NCBI GenBank assembly: GCA_015231925.1
Contig: JADGAQ010000017.1
Location: 1 to 36,289, forward strand
Direction of reading: 5' to 3'
From: Magnetococcales bacterium
GTDB lineage: Bacteria > Pseudomonadota > Magnetococcia > Magnetococcales > JADGAQ01
Length of the DNA: 36,289 nt
Both the position numbers and the translations under genes were made by a program. Positions 1-8,859 of the stretch are shown piece after piece. The stretch's first letter is position 1. Each line of letters begins with the position of its first letter. The notes below the pieces were generated by a model. The model made no database searches. It saw only the letters and a list, made by a program, of their open reading frames with translations, and was not told where the DNA came from.

Positions 1-41
1 TAAATATATTATATATATTCCATCTCTTTATCGAAAAGAAA

Positions 42-218
42 TTAAATAAATAAGACGCAATCTTTATCGTAGTGCGCGATTATCTCAAAAAGATCCTCAT
101 CAATAAAGAGATTTTTCTTATATTTCTCGCTTCCGGTTTCTCCTCGACCCAAGAGCTGCTCCGCAAGGCCTGCTCCGACAGCCCCTGCAACGGCCCCATA
201 CGGGAACATTCTCGCCAT
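42..218 (-). CDS. Possible small glycine-zipper-like protein (doubtful)
   Basis: A 58-residue frame opens at ATG 218; a purine-rich AGGCGGA lies a suitable distance upstream. The N-terminal third is rich in Gly and Ala with small residues spaced as in a glycine zipper (GAVAGAVGAGLAEQLL), which could be a short membrane-inserting helix. The C-terminal half is charged (KYKKN, DEDLFE) and lies in the AT-rich DNA. I do not recognise a family. It would diverge from the lsrF-like gene at 289, so the space between would have to serve both. The frame may be chance: it is short and composition shifts within it. Confidence 0.25.
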   Translation of the reverse strand: MARMFPYGAVAGAVGAGLAEQLLGRGETGSEKYKKNLFIDEDLFEIIAHYDKDCVLFI

Positions 219-273
219 AGCCAAGTCCGCCTGCTAAACTGCTCCTTTGGTGCATTCAAAAGACTCTCGCTAT

Positions 274-278
274 GGAGG
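274..278 (+). promoter_or_regulatory. Ribosome binding site fixing the lsrF-like start
   Basis: GGAGG lies 10 bases before ATG 289. An earlier in-frame ATG at 247 has no such site, and the E. coli LsrF protein begins with the same residues (MADLD) as the 289 start, so 289 is chosen. Confidence 0.8.
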
Positions 279-288
279 AACAACGGGC

Positions 289-1170
289 ATGGCCGATCTG
301 GATGGCAATCTGGACACCCACGACTATCACCTGGAGAGCCCGCAGACCAATCGGGTATTCGGCCTGAAGGGTCTCAACGAACTCGACTGGGGTATGAAGA
401 ACCGTCTGTCCAATATCTTCTCCCCGGCCAGCGGACGCACCGTCATGCTGGCGGTGGACCACGGCTACTTCATGGGCCCCACCACCGGTCTGGAACGCAT
501 CGATATCGATATCGTGCCCCTGCTGGCCTACGCCGACACCCTGATGTGCACCCGTGGCATTCTGCGCAGCGTCACCCCGCCCACCTTCACCCGTGGTGTG
601 GTGTTGCGGGCCAGCGGCGGACCCAGCATCCTCAAGGAGTTGTCCAACGAGCAGATCGCCGTGGACATGGAGGACGCCGTGCGCCTCAACGCCTCCGCAG
701 TGGCGGTGCAGGTCTTCGTGGGCGGTGAATTCGAAACCCAGTCGATCCATAACATGACCCGCCTGGTGGATGCCGGTCTGCGCGTGGGCATGCCGGTCCT
801 CGGCGTGACCGCCGTGGGCAAGCAGTTGACCCGGGATGCCCAGTACATGCGCCTGGCCACCCGCATCTGCGCCGAGTTGGGCGCCACCTACGTCAAGACC
901 TACTATGTGGAAAAGGGCTTCGAAAGCGTGGCCGCCTCCTGCCCGGTACCCATCGTCATCGCCGGCGGCAAGAAACTCCCGGAGGAAGAGGCCCTGACCA
1001 TGGCCTGGCGCGCGGTTCAGGAAGGCGCCGCCGGTGTGGACATGGGACGCAACATCTTCCAGGCCGCCCATCCCGATGCCATGATTCAGGCGGTGCGCCA
1101 GGTGGTGCATCAGAACAAAAGCCCCAAAGAAGCCATGGATTTCTATCGTCAGGCCCTCCATGACCAGTAA
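289..1170 (+). CDS. lsrF: LsrF-family thiolase/aldolase
   Basis: This 293-residue protein matches E. coli LsrF almost end to end by eye (291 residues there). LsrF is a cytoplasmic class I aldolase-fold enzyme that passes an acetyl group from 3-hydroxy-5-phosphonooxypentane-2,4-dione, a breakdown product of phospho-AI-2, to CoA. Shared stretches include [40 protein letters not shown] and [10 protein letters not shown]. The catalytic lysine (K203 in LsrF) falls at residue 203 here, in the [11 protein letters not shown] segment. The gene overlaps the next by 11 bases. No LsrK kinase, LsrR, LsrG or transporter gene is present in the window, so the substrate may differ from AI-2; related proteins include 2-amino-3,7-dideoxyheptulosonate synthases. 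Family is certain, exact substrate is not. Confidence 0.9.
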   Translation: MADLDGNLDTHDYHLESPQTNRVFGLKGLNELDWGMKNRLSNIFSPASGRTVMLAVDHGYFMGPTTGLERIDIDIVPLLAYADTLMCTRGILRSVTPPTFTRGVVLRASGGPSILKELSNEQIAVDMEDAVRLNASAVAVQVFVGGEFETQSIHNMTRLVDAGLRVGMPVLGVTAVGKQLTRDAQYMRLATRICAELGATYVKTYYVEKGFESVAASCPVPIVIAGGKKLPEEEALTMAWRAVQEGAAGVDMGRNIFQAAHPDAMIQAVRQVVHQNKSPKEAMDFYRQALHDQ

Positions 1171-1870
1171 CATCTCCGTAAGGCATGCCTTGTTGGGAGA
1201 GCGACTGACCGTCATCAGCGCCGTGGCCACCGCAGCGGATGCCATGCACCTGGAACGGGATTTCTCGCGACTGGAAAAATGCGGTATCGACTGGCTGCAT
1301 TTCGACTGCATGGACGGCCGGTTCGTGCCCGAACTGACGGTCGGCCCCGCCTGGATCCGCACCTTGAACACCCCCCTGGTCCGGGATATCCACCTGCTGG
1401 TCGAAGACCCCGAGCGCCACTTCGCCGCCTGTCTGGAGGCCAAGGCCGATGTGGTCAGCTTTCATTTGGAAGCCTGCGCGGATCCGGGAGCAGCCATCGA
1501 TGCCCTTAAAGCCCAGGCAGCGGGACGCCCTCTGGTGGTGGGACTGGCGCTGTTGCCCGAAACCCCTGTCGAGACGCTTTTCCCCTGGCTGGAACGTATC
1601 GATATGGCCCTGCTCCTGGCGGTGGATCCACGGGGCGGCGTCGCCCCCTCCTTTGCCACGGTCAGCGCCCGCTGGCAGGCTTTGAGGGAGGCCTGCAAAG
1701 CCCTGGTCTGTCCCCCTCTGCTCTGTTTCGACGGCGGCGTCAAACGCGAAAATATCGAGGAGATCGCCGCCCTCAAACCCCAGGTGGTGGTCAGCGGCAG
1801 CGCTCTGTTCAAAAACCAGGCACTGGAGGCAAACGCCACCTTCATGTTATCCACCCTGAGCAACACTTGA
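1160..1870 (+). CDS. LsrE/ribulose-phosphate 3-epimerase-like protein
   Basis: This 236-residue TIM-barrel protein belongs to the ribulose-phosphate 3-epimerase superfamily. The metal-ligand pattern of Rpe is kept: H47 and D49 in [13 protein letters not shown]78 in DIHLLVEDP and D191 in [10 protein letters not shown]. The usual N-terminal PSILSAD signature is altered to ISAVATAAD, as expected for a side branch rather than housekeeping Rpe. In Salmonella the lsr operon carries such a paralogue, LsrE, next to LsrF; the same pairing occurs here. The ATG overlaps the end of the lsrF-like gene by 11 bases, so the two are probably translationally coupled. Expected role: epimerisation or isomerisation of a phosphorylated ketose in the same pathway; substrate unknown. 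Confidence 0.8.
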   Translation: MTSNISVRHALLGERLTVISAVATAADAMHLERDFSRLEKCGIDWLHFDCMDGRFVPELTVGPAWIRTLNTPLVRDIHLLVEDPERHFAACLEAKADVVSFHLEACADPGAAIDALKAQAAGRPLVVGLALLPETPVETLFPWLERIDMALLLAVDPRGGVAPSFATVSARWQALREACKALVCPPLLCFDGGVKRENIEEIAALKPQVVVSGSALFKNQALEANATFMLSTLSNT

Positions 1871-1878
1871 GAACCTCC

Positions 1879-3945
1879 ATGAAAAACCGCTGGGACGACG
1901 ACGCCCTCAAGGCCTTTCTCGCCACCCTGCCTCCCGAGGTGGATCCTCACCATGGCGCCCTGGTCTACGTCAGTCGTCTGATGGGGCAGGAACCGACCCT
2001 GGTACTCCATGGCGGGGGAAACACCTCCGTCAAATACCGGGGTGCGGATCGCTGGGGGCGGGAACGGGCCGTTCTTCGGGTCAAGGCCAGCGGCTGCGAT
2101 CTGGAAAAGAGCGGACCCGAGGGCTATGTCGCCGTCGACGCGGAAGCGCTTGCCCATATCGCCTCCCAAAAGGAGTGGGCCGATGAGCAACTCCCCGTTT
2201 TGCTGCGGGATCACCTGCTGCATCACGAAGAGGCCACCCCCTCCATCGAGGCGCTGCTCCATACCCTGATTCCCGCCACCTGGATCCTGCACAGCCATGC
2301 CGACGCCATTCTGGGCCTGACCAACCAGGCCAACGGCGCGGAACGGGTGCGGCATCACCTCGGGGAGGAGGTATTGATTCTTCCCTATCACCGCCCCGGA
2401 TTCACCCTGGCGCGGGAGGCGGCCCGCCTGTTTGGGGAGAATCCTGCGGCAAAAGGTATGGTTCTGCTGCACCACGGACTGATCACCTGGGGTGAAAACC
2501 CCCAGGAGGCCTTCGCACGCACCCTGGAACTGGTGAACCGTGCGGAGAAGGCCTTGCCCTCGCTCCCTCCGCGAAATCCCCAGGCGGCTTCCAACGCCAT
2601 CTCCTGGTACATCGAACAGGCTCCGCGCCTGCGCGGCGCTGTGTGCCCTCCAAGCCTCAACCCGGATCGTCCCTTCCGGCCCATGGTTCTGGAACCCCTG
2701 CTGGAAGGCCCCCTTCCCGGATTGGCCCCCCTTCCGCAACTCAAGGAGGAGCTGGTCTCCCCTCCCCTGACCACCGATCACCTGATCCGCACCAAACCCC
2801 TGCCCATGTGGCTGGAAAATCCGGAAGAGCTGGCAACCGCCCTGAGTGATTACCAAACCGGGTACCACGCTTATCAGGAACGCCACTCCTCGCGGCGGCT
2901 GCCGGGAGCCCTCCTGCAGGATAGCCTGCCGCGGGTGCTGCTGATCAAGGATGTCGGCGCCGTCTGCGTCGGGCGTGATGCCAGGGAAGCGGGTATCGTG
3001 AGGGATATCACCCACCAGACCCTGAGCATCAAACAGCGCGTGAGCAAGGCGGGCTGGAGCTATCGGGGACTGGACGAGGAACACCTCTTCGACATGGAAC
3101 ACCTGCCCATGCAGCAGGCCAAGAAGGGAACCGTCGAGCCCCCCCTGGCGGGACATATCGCCCTGGTCACCGGGGCCGCGGGCGCCATCGGAGCCGGCAT
3201 CTGCCGCTCCCTGCTTCAGGCGGGAGCCCATGTCGGGGCAGCGGATATCGACCCCAAACGACTCGATTCCCTGCTGGAGGAGCTGGTCTCCTTCGGCAAG
3301 GACCGACTCATCGGCCTGCCCATGGATTGCACCGATCCGGAGGCCGTCAACCAGGCCTTCGATACCCTGATCACCACCTGGGGTGGTCTCGACCTGCTGA
3401 TTCTCAACGCGGGCAGTGCCCACGTCTCCACCCTGGAGGAGATGGATCCCGAGGCGTTTCGCCGCCTGGAACGCATCAATCTGGAAGGTACCCTCTTCCC
3501 TCTCAAACGGGCGGCGCAACTCTTCCGGCAGCAGGGCATCGGCGGCGACGTGGTCCTGATCTCCACCAAGAACGTCTTTGCGCCGGGAGCCGGATTCGGC
3601 GCCTATTCCGCCACCAAAGCGGGCGCCCACCAATTGGCGCGTATCGCCAGCCTCGAACTGGCCCCCCTCGGGGTGCGGGTCAACATGGTGGCCCCGGATG
3701 CCGTCTTCAGCGACGGGACACGCCGCTCCGGCCTCTGGGATACCGTCGGACCCGACCGCATGAAGGCCCGTGGACTCGACGAAAAGGGGCTTGAAGACTA
3801 CTACCGGTTGCGCAATTTGCTTAAATCGAAAGTCACCGCCGATCATGTGGCCAACGCCGTACTCTTTTTCGCCACCCGGGCCACCCCCACCACCGGAGCC
3901 ACCATCCCCGTGGATGGGGGCTTGCCGGATGCCACCCCCCGATAA
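1879..3945 (+). CDS. Fused class II aldolase / short-chain dehydrogenase
   Basis: This bifunctional protein of about 688 residues has two parts. The N-terminal part (about 1-400) is a class II aldolase/adducin domain, with the phosphate-binding GGGNTS loop and a zinc-binding HSHAD motif near residue 140, followed by HHGLITWG. The C-terminal part (about 425-688) is a Rossmann short-chain dehydrogenase with TGAAGAIGAG near 430 and the catalytic YSATK (Y576, K580). The architecture is that of the rhamnulose-1-phosphate aldolase/lactaldehyde dehydrogenase fusions, which cleave a sugar phosphate and oxidise the aldehyde. A TTG at 1867 is in frame, but it overlaps the previous stop; ATG 1879 is preferred although no strong ribosome site precedes either. 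With its neighbours it suggests cleavage of a phosphorylated sugar. Confidence 0.82.
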   Translation: MKNRWDDDALKAFLATLPPEVDPHHGALVYVSRLMGQEPTLVLHGGGNTSVKYRGADRWGRERAVLRVKASGCDLEKSGPEGYVAVDAEALAHIASQKEWADEQLPVLLRDHLLHHEEATPSIEALLHTLIPATWILHSHADAILGLTNQANGAERVRHHLGEEVLILPYHRPGFTLAREAARLFGENPAAKGMVLLHHGLITWGENPQEAFARTLELVNRAEKALPSLPPRNPQAASNAISWYIEQAPRLRGAVCPPSLNPDRPFRPMVLEPLLEGPLPGLAPLPQLKEELVSPPLTTDHLIRTKPLPMWLENPEELATALSDYQTGYHAYQERHSSRRLPGALLQDSLPRVLLIKDVGAVCVGRDAREAGIVRDITHQTLSIKQRVSKAGWSYRGLDEEHLFDMEHLPMQQAKKGTVEPPLAGHIALVTGAAGAIGAGICRSLLQAGAHVGAADIDPKRLDSLLEELVSFGKDRLIGLPMDCTDPEAVNQAFDTLITTWGGLDLLILNAGSAHVSTLEEMDPEAFRRLERINLEGTLFPLKRAAQLFRQQGIGGDVVLISTKNVFAPGAGFGAYSATKAGAHQLARIASLELAPLGVRVNMVAPDAVFSDGTRRSGLWDTVGPDRMKARGLDEKGLEDYYRLRNLLKSKVTADHVANAVLFFATRATPTTGATIPVDGGLPDATPR

Positions 3946-3963
3946 ATCAGGAGACCACCTCTC

Positions 3964-6900
3964 GTGCAGCAGGATGCGATGCAGGGCAAACGGGAAGCCA
4001 GAGAGTTGTTGCAGGGAGCCAACTCCTGGCCGGAAGTCGAAAAGGCACTGGCCGGTCTCAGCCAGCCCGATGCGGCCTTTCGCTGGATCGTGCTGGCCCT
4101 GTTGGCCACGGGACGGCTGCTCTTCATGCGGGCCTTTCATCCTCCCGGTCAGATTCCCCTGACCCTGCATCGACGCCTCTCCCCGGCCTGCCTCGCCGCT
4201 CTGGCCACGCCTGCCTGGGACGGACTTCTGGAAATCCCCTGGGGTGACCCCTGGCTGGCGGCCATCCGCTTTTCCGCCATGCCCCCCACCGCCAAGGAGA
4301 CCGCCGCCTTTCTCCTTCCCGAGGCTTTGCCCCGGCTATTGGTCAGCAACTCCCGCAGTCTGCCACCACGCCTGTTCCAACAACCGGGGCTGTCGATCCT
4401 GGACGGCTGGCATCTCCGGACCCGATTGCCCCACCAGTTGCCCGCCATGCGACGCTGGCTGCAAACCGGGCTGCCCGCGGGTGAACGGTGCGAGCCGCCG
4501 GCTCTCATCCGGGAAACCACGCAGGCGCTTCTCCCCGGAGGCGAGGGACACCTCCTGGTCCATCATGCCCCCGGAGAGAGCGGCCTGGAGCTGTTGCTGG
4601 CCCTGGCGACCGCCTACGGAGGCAGCCGATCCCTGACCGTCCTGCTGCCTTCGCGAGCCCATTTGCAGCAGATAGCCGCCCACTGGGAGAACCGGGCCCC
4701 CTGGGCCGCTTTGGCCTGTCTGGCCGTCTGTCGGGAAAAAGGGGGCTCCCGTTCCCTTGATCTGCCGCTCTTCACCGACGGCGAATGCGGCTTTCCCCTG
4801 GTTCGGGAGGTCGCCGCCGTCAAGGAGTTTTTGGCCTGGCGTTTCTCCGGAACCCGCATCCTCCTGGCCACCCCCTCTGGATGGCCCATCCTGCACGAAG
4901 CCCTGGAAGCCTTTCCCGCCAGCCAAAGCGCCCTGCTCCTGCCGGAATGGCATCTCTCCCGCAACGCCCTGCCCACCGGGTGGCAAACCGCCTGGCAAGC
5001 ACATCAGGGCAAAGCGCCCCACATTCATCTTTCACCCCTCTCCACGCCGTGGGAAAACGGCCCCCCGCTGGAGATCACCCTGACCCAGGCCCAGCAGCAC
5101 GGTCTGGCCAAACCCTGGCGTCTGGCCCTGCTGCGGGTTCCCGAAACGGAAGAGGCCCCTCAAACCGGGGAGAATATGCCCGAAGCGGTCATGGAAGCCC
5201 TGGCCCAGGTTCCGGCCTTGTTGCGTCTGCCTCGTCTGGTAACCTGTCACCGGGATGCCGCCTCGGCGAAAAATTTCCTGCAGGCCTTTTCCGGTCGTTT
5301 CCCCCAAACCTTCGGAGGCTGTCACCTCACCGTGGCGGGCAACCAATCCCGCACGGAACGCAACACCACCCTGGAGCGATTCGCCTCCGCTCCGGCAGCC
5401 CTCCTCGCGACAGCCCAGGTGGCTCTGTTCCACCGTGACCAACTTGCCGATGCCGCCTTCTGCCTGTGGGACATCGAGTCCCTCAAGGGGGACATCGCCC
5501 CGCTCCTGGCGGCGGTGACGGCCGCTCACGGCTCCGGCGCGAACGGATGGCTGGTGTTGCCTCTGAAAGGCGACCGGAATCTCGCCACATGGAAAGCCTC
5601 CTTTTCCCAATGGATCCGCCTGCTGGGCGAAGCGGATGCGGCCTTTACCCGACAGGTGCGCTCGCTGCGTCAAAACATCGGACGCGGGGACGGTGCCGAC
5701 ATGCGCCCCCTGCTGCAACGCTTCCTGCTCATCGACCGGGAAGCCGCCGAGGAGTCCTTTTTCCGACTGCTGGGGCAGACGGTTCTGGAAGCCCTCTCCA
5801 GCGACTGGGACGAACAGTTCGGAAGTTTTCTCAAACACGTCCAACTCCACGGCACACGGGATCCGCTTCCGGAAGAGAATCCCGGCCTGCTGGCCTGGAT
5901 CGGGCAGCAACGACGCGACCATCGCCTGGGCAAGGGACGCCCGGAAGAGGTCGAACTGCTCAATCGTCACGGTTTCATCTGGGACATGGAGGCCTGGCTG
6001 TGGAACCAGAGCTGGCAACGTCTGCTGCAACACCGGCAGACCACCGGTTCCGCCCTGGTGCCCGAAAAGTGGGAAGCGGACCCGCCACTGGCGGAATGGG
6101 CCGCGAAACAGCGCCAACTGCGGAACCAAAAGAAGCTGGAGGAGTCCCGCCAAAAGCGGCTCGACCAGATCGGTTTCGTCTGGGATTTGGAAGAAGCCGC
6201 CTGGATGGACTCTTTCTCCCGCTGGCAGGCCAATCCCCTCTCCGACGAACCGGAGTTGCAGGCTTGGGTACAGCGTCAACGAAAGCAACACGCCGCCGGA
6301 AAGTTGCCGGAAAAATGGACCAGGATTCTTGCCGAACACGGCTTCGATTTCGACCCGGAGGAGAGCGCCTGGACCGCTGCTTTCCAACGAATTGCGCATC
6401 ATCTGGAAGCCACCGGACGTTTTCCGGAGGAGAACAGCCCTGACGACGCCTGGATCGAGAGTCAGCGTCGTCTCTACCACAAACAGAGGCTGGCAACGGA
6501 GCGATTGTTAAGGTTGGAGGCACTGGGGATCGATTGGAATCCGGAGGAGACCGCCTGGAACCGGACCTTCCAGGAATTGCTCGGCCTGTTTCCCCCCTGG
6601 CCGTCGGAAGAGAGCCCGCTGGGCCAGTGGGTGGAGAGTCAGCGCCGCTTGCGTCGCAAAGGGGGGCTTTCGGAGGATCGGATGGCCCGACTCGAACAGC
6701 TCGACATCGACTGGAACCCCGAGGAGACCGCGTGGCAGGCGATGTTCGCCCACTTCCGCGAATGCCGCTGGCCGGCACGGGAGAGTGAACTGGAGCGGTG
6801 GTGCGCCGAACAACGCCGTTTGATGCGCAGCAACCGGCTCTCCGCGGAGCGCATGCGGCAGCTTGAAGCGGTCTGCTTCATTTGGGATCCGCTGGAAGCG

Positions 6901-7695
6901 GAATGGGAGCAGCAGTTCAACGAGCTGCGGCTTTTCCGGCAAGAACGTGGCCATTGCCATGTGCCCCGGGAGTGGCAGGCTTCGGCAGAATTGCCCCGAT
7001 GGATCGGCAAACAGCGCAAGCTTCACCGGGAAGGATTGTTAGCCGCCGAAAAGGTCAGCCGACTGGAGCAACTCGGTCTGGTGTGGAATCCGGGCTCGAA
7101 CCTGTGGGAAGAGCAGTTTGCCGCTCTGGCGGCTTTCAAAGAGAAGCATGGTCATTGCATGGTGCCGGAATCCTGGGAAGAAGACCCCGAACTGGGCTGG
7201 TGGATCAAGATTCAGCGGCAATTGAAACGCAACGGCAAACTGGACCAGGAACAAGCCCGGCGGTTGGACGAACTGGGTTTTATCTGGGACGAGGCGGCGG
7301 CGCTTTGGGAGGAGTCTTTTGTGCAGTTACTGGCTTACAAAATGCATTCGGGACACACCAACGTGCCCGAAGAGTATCGGGAAAACCCCCGCCTGGGTCG
7401 TTGGGTTGCTGCGCAACGCAACGCCCAGGCCAGGGGTCTGCTTTCCAGGGATCAGCGGGAACGCCTAGAGGCGCTTGGCTTTGTCTGGGACCCGAGAGAG
7501 GTGCTTGCTGAAGAATTCCTGATGGCTCTGGCCAAGTTCAAAGAGGAACACGGGCATTGCCATGTGCCCCTTGATTGGATCCCCAATCCAAAACTTGGCC
7601 TCTGGGTTCTTGGCCAACGCCAACGCAAACAGAGGGGCGAACTCAAGCAGGAAAGGGTCCAACGCCTTGACGCGCTGGGATTTGAATGGGACTGA
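3964..7695 (+). CDS. Ten-repeat helicase-associated (HA) protein with degenerate SF2 helicase core
   Basis: This protein has 1243 residues. The start is GTG 3964, chosen because AGGAG (3949-3953) lies 10 bases upstream. From about residue 613 to the C-terminus there are ten units of roughly 57-68 residues with the helicase-associated domain pattern: W-x3-F at the start, GHC-VP in the later copies, a G-x-W-V-x2-QR core and a closing LGF-x-WD. The first 600 residues align loosely with the SF2 helicase core that normally precedes HA domains, but its motifs are gone: Walker A GxxGK[ST] is GESGLE (204-209), DEAH is PEWH (327-330), and the motif VI region 510-523 has lost the Q, G and both R. It should not hydrolyse ATP. 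It follows the aldolase fusion by 18 bases. HA domains are thought to bind nucleic acid; the role here is unknown. Confidence 0.75.
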   Translation: MQQDAMQGKREARELLQGANSWPEVEKALAGLSQPDAAFRWIVLALLATGRLLFMRAFHPPGQIPLTLHRRLSPACLAALATPAWDGLLEIPWGDPWLAAIRFSAMPPTAKETAAFLLPEALPRLLVSNSRSLPPRLFQQPGLSILDGWHLRTRLPHQLPAMRRWLQTGLPAGERCEPPALIRETTQALLPGGEGHLLVHHAPGESGLELLLALATAYGGSRSLTVLLPSRAHLQQIAAHWENRAPWAALACLAVCREKGGSRSLDLPLFTDGECGFPLVREVAAVKEFLAWRFSGTRILLATPSGWPILHEALEAFPASQSALLLPEWHLSRNALPTGWQTAWQAHQGKAPHIHLSPLSTPWENGPPLEITLTQAQQHGLAKPWRLALLRVPETEEAPQTGENMPEAVMEALAQVPALLRLPRLVTCHRDAASAKNFLQAFSGRFPQTFGGCHLTVAGNQSRTERNTTLERFASAPAALLATAQVALFHRDQLADAAFCLWDIESLKGDIAPLLAAVTAAHGSGANGWLVLPLKGDRNLATWKASFSQWIRLLGEADAAFTRQVRSLRQNIGRGDGADMRPLLQRFLLIDREAAEESFFRLLGQTVLEALSSDWDEQFGSFLKHVQLHGTRDPLPEENPGLLAWIGQQRRDHRLGKGRPEEVELLNRHGFIWDMEAWLWNQSWQRLLQHRQTTGSALVPEKWEADPPLAEWAAKQRQLRNQKKLEESRQKRLDQIGFVWDLEEAAWMDSFSRWQANPLSDEPELQAWVQRQRKQHAAGKLPEKWTRILAEHGFDFDPEESAWTAAFQRIAHHLEATGRFPEENSPDDAWIESQRRLYHKQRLATERLLRLEALGIDWNPEETAWNRTFQELLGLFPPWPSEESPLGQWVESQRRLRRKGGLSEDRMARLEQLDIDWNPEETAWQAMFAHFRECRWPARESELERWCAEQRRLMRSNRLSAERMRQLEAVCFIWDPLEAEWEQQFNELRLFRQERGHCHVPREWQASAELPRWIGKQRKLHREGLLAAEKVSRLEQLGLVWNPGSNLWEEQFAALAAFKEKHGHCMVPESWEEDPELGWWIKIQRQLKRNGKLDQEQARRLDELGFIWDEAAALWEESFVQLLAYKMHSGHTNVPEEYRENPRLGRWVAAQRNAQARGLLSRDQRERLEALGFVWDPREVLAEEFLMALAKFKEEHGHCHVPLDWIPNPKLGLWVLGQRQRKQRGELKQERVQRLDALGFEWD

Positions 7696-7726
7696 AGCCA
7701 TGTAATCCCTCCTCCGGCTGGTGCGG

Positions 7727-7750
7727 ACGACCAGGATCCCTCCTGGTCGT
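7727..7750. terminator. Bidirectional hairpin between HA protein and phaC
   Basis: A perfect 10-bp stem, ACGACCAGGA (7727-7736) with TCCTGGTCGT (7741-7750), closes a 4-base loop. It lies between two converging genes (stops at 7695 and 7782). The plus-strand tail is moderately T-rich (TGTTTCGTCT), so it probably ends transcription in both directions. Confidence 0.7.
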
Positions 7751-7781
7751 TGTTTCGTCTAAGGGAATCCCCCGTCTTTAA

Positions 7782-8846
7782 TTATTCCCGCTCCCGAAAC
7801 CAGTTGACAATCGCGGTTGGAATCTCTTTTTGAGCTCGTCCGCTGACGTAAATCCCGATATGACCCCCTTTGAAGGCCATTTCGGTGTAGTCGGTCGTCC
7901 CCACCAGTTTCCCCAAAATGGTGGAGGCTTCCGGCGGTACCAGATGGTCCTCAGTGGCGAAGACATTCAGTACCGGCATGCTTATATTGGACAGTTTAAC
8001 CTGTTTATTGCCAATTGTCACTTCACCTTTCACCAAACCGTTACGTTGGTAAAAGTCCTTGATAAACTGGCGGAAAGCCTCCCCGACCTGATCCGGGCTG
8101 TCGAAGATCCACTTTTCCATGCACAGGAAGTTTTCCAACTTCGTGCGATCATCCATGATCTGAACCAGGTCCAGATACTTCTGCGCCGTGAGGCGGAAAG
8201 GCTTCAGGGCCAGGAAGGTCAGGTTCAGCATCTCCCCCGGAATGTTACCCAGGGTGTTGACCATCAAATCCACGTCCAGATTCTGGGCCCAGTGGCTCAA
8301 CAGATTGCCGGGGGCATGAAAATCGACCGGCGTCACCATGGTGACCAGATTGCGCACCTTGTCCGGATGGAGGGCGGAGAAACAGAGACTGAAGGTGCCC
8401 CCCTGACAGATGCCCAGCAGATTGATCTTGCTCAATCCATGACGTTCACAAATTACGCCAACACTGCGCCGGATGTAGCCGTTGATGTAGTCATCCAGGC
8501 TCAGGAAGCGATCGGCCTCGTCCGGATATCCCCAGTCGATGAGGTAGACATCCATGCCCTGCTCCAGGAGCCGGCGGATCATGGAGCGCTCTTTTTGCAG
8601 ATCGGCCATATAGGGCCGGTTCACCAGAGCATACACCACAAGAACCGGAATACGGAACGGCTTTTCCACCAGGGGCGTGAAGCGGCAGAGTACCATCTTG
8701 TCTTCGGTATAGATGGTTTCCCTCTGGCTCGCGCCAACATCGATGGCGCTGATCTGGCTCAGATTTTCCAGGCCTTGAGCCAATTTCTGGTTGAAGTCGA
8801 CAACTTCCCGCACGATCCGGTCGGGGTTGTTAAGAATGGGGATCAT
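7782..8846 (-). CDS. phaC: Class III PHA synthase catalytic subunit PhaC
   Basis: This 354-residue alpha/beta-hydrolase-fold enzyme polymerises hydroxyacyl-CoA into polyhydroxyalkanoate at the granule surface. Its length is that of class III synthases (about 355) rather than class I or II (about 560-600). The lipase-like box is GICQGG with nucleophile C147; the other triad members are D300 (FATEDHLVPP) and H329 (KGGHIGIYV). All three lie two residues before the C149/D302/H331 triad I recall for Allochromatium vinosum PhaC. A GGAGGAG site precedes ATG 8846. The gene starts 13 bases after phaE ends, so both subunits, which act as a complex, come from one transcript. Confidence 0.95.
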   Translation of the reverse strand: MIPILNNPDRIVREVVDFNQKLAQGLENLSQISAIDVGASQRETIYTEDKMVLCRFTPLVEKPFRIPVLVVYALVNRPYMADLQKERSMIRRLLEQGMDVYLIDWGYPDEADRFLSLDDYINGYIRRSVGVICERHGLSKINLLGICQGGTFSLCFSALHPDKVRNLVTMVTPVDFHAPGNLLSHWAQNLDVDLMVNTLGNIPGEMLNLTFLALKPFRLTAQKYLDLVQIMDDRTKLENFLCMEKWIFDSPDQVGEAFRQFIKDFYQRNGLVKGEVTIGNKQVKLSNISMPVLNVFATEDHLVPPEASTILGKLVGTTDYTEMAFKGGHIGIYVSGRAQKEIPTAIVNWFRERE

Positions 8847-8859
8847 GCCTCACTCCTCC

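Larger units (their letters stand above)
1..288. other. AT-rich leader upstream of the lsrF-like operon
   Basis: The first 160 or so bases are strikingly AT-rich, with runs of alternating A and T near positions 3-19, while the rest of the window is GC-rich. Composition returns to normal at about 150. The stretch must hold the promoter of the plus-strand operon that begins at 289 unless that lies off the window, but I could not identify a convincing -35/-10 pair. One weak minus-strand reading frame (42-218) crosses it. There are no transposase fragments, tRNA or insertion-sequence ends that I can recognise. Confidence 0.5.

Noticed and set aside
289-1870. A complete AI-2 uptake and processing (lsr) operon
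   Set aside because: Only LsrF- and LsrE-like genes occur; no transporter, kinase, regulator or LsrG is present.
1462-4170. A 902-residue open frame on the minus strand opposite the epimerase and aldolase genes
   Set aside because: It is the antisense shadow of GC-rich coding DNA: its protein is Gly/Gln/Asp-rich without any domain, while the plus-strand frames carry clear family motifs.
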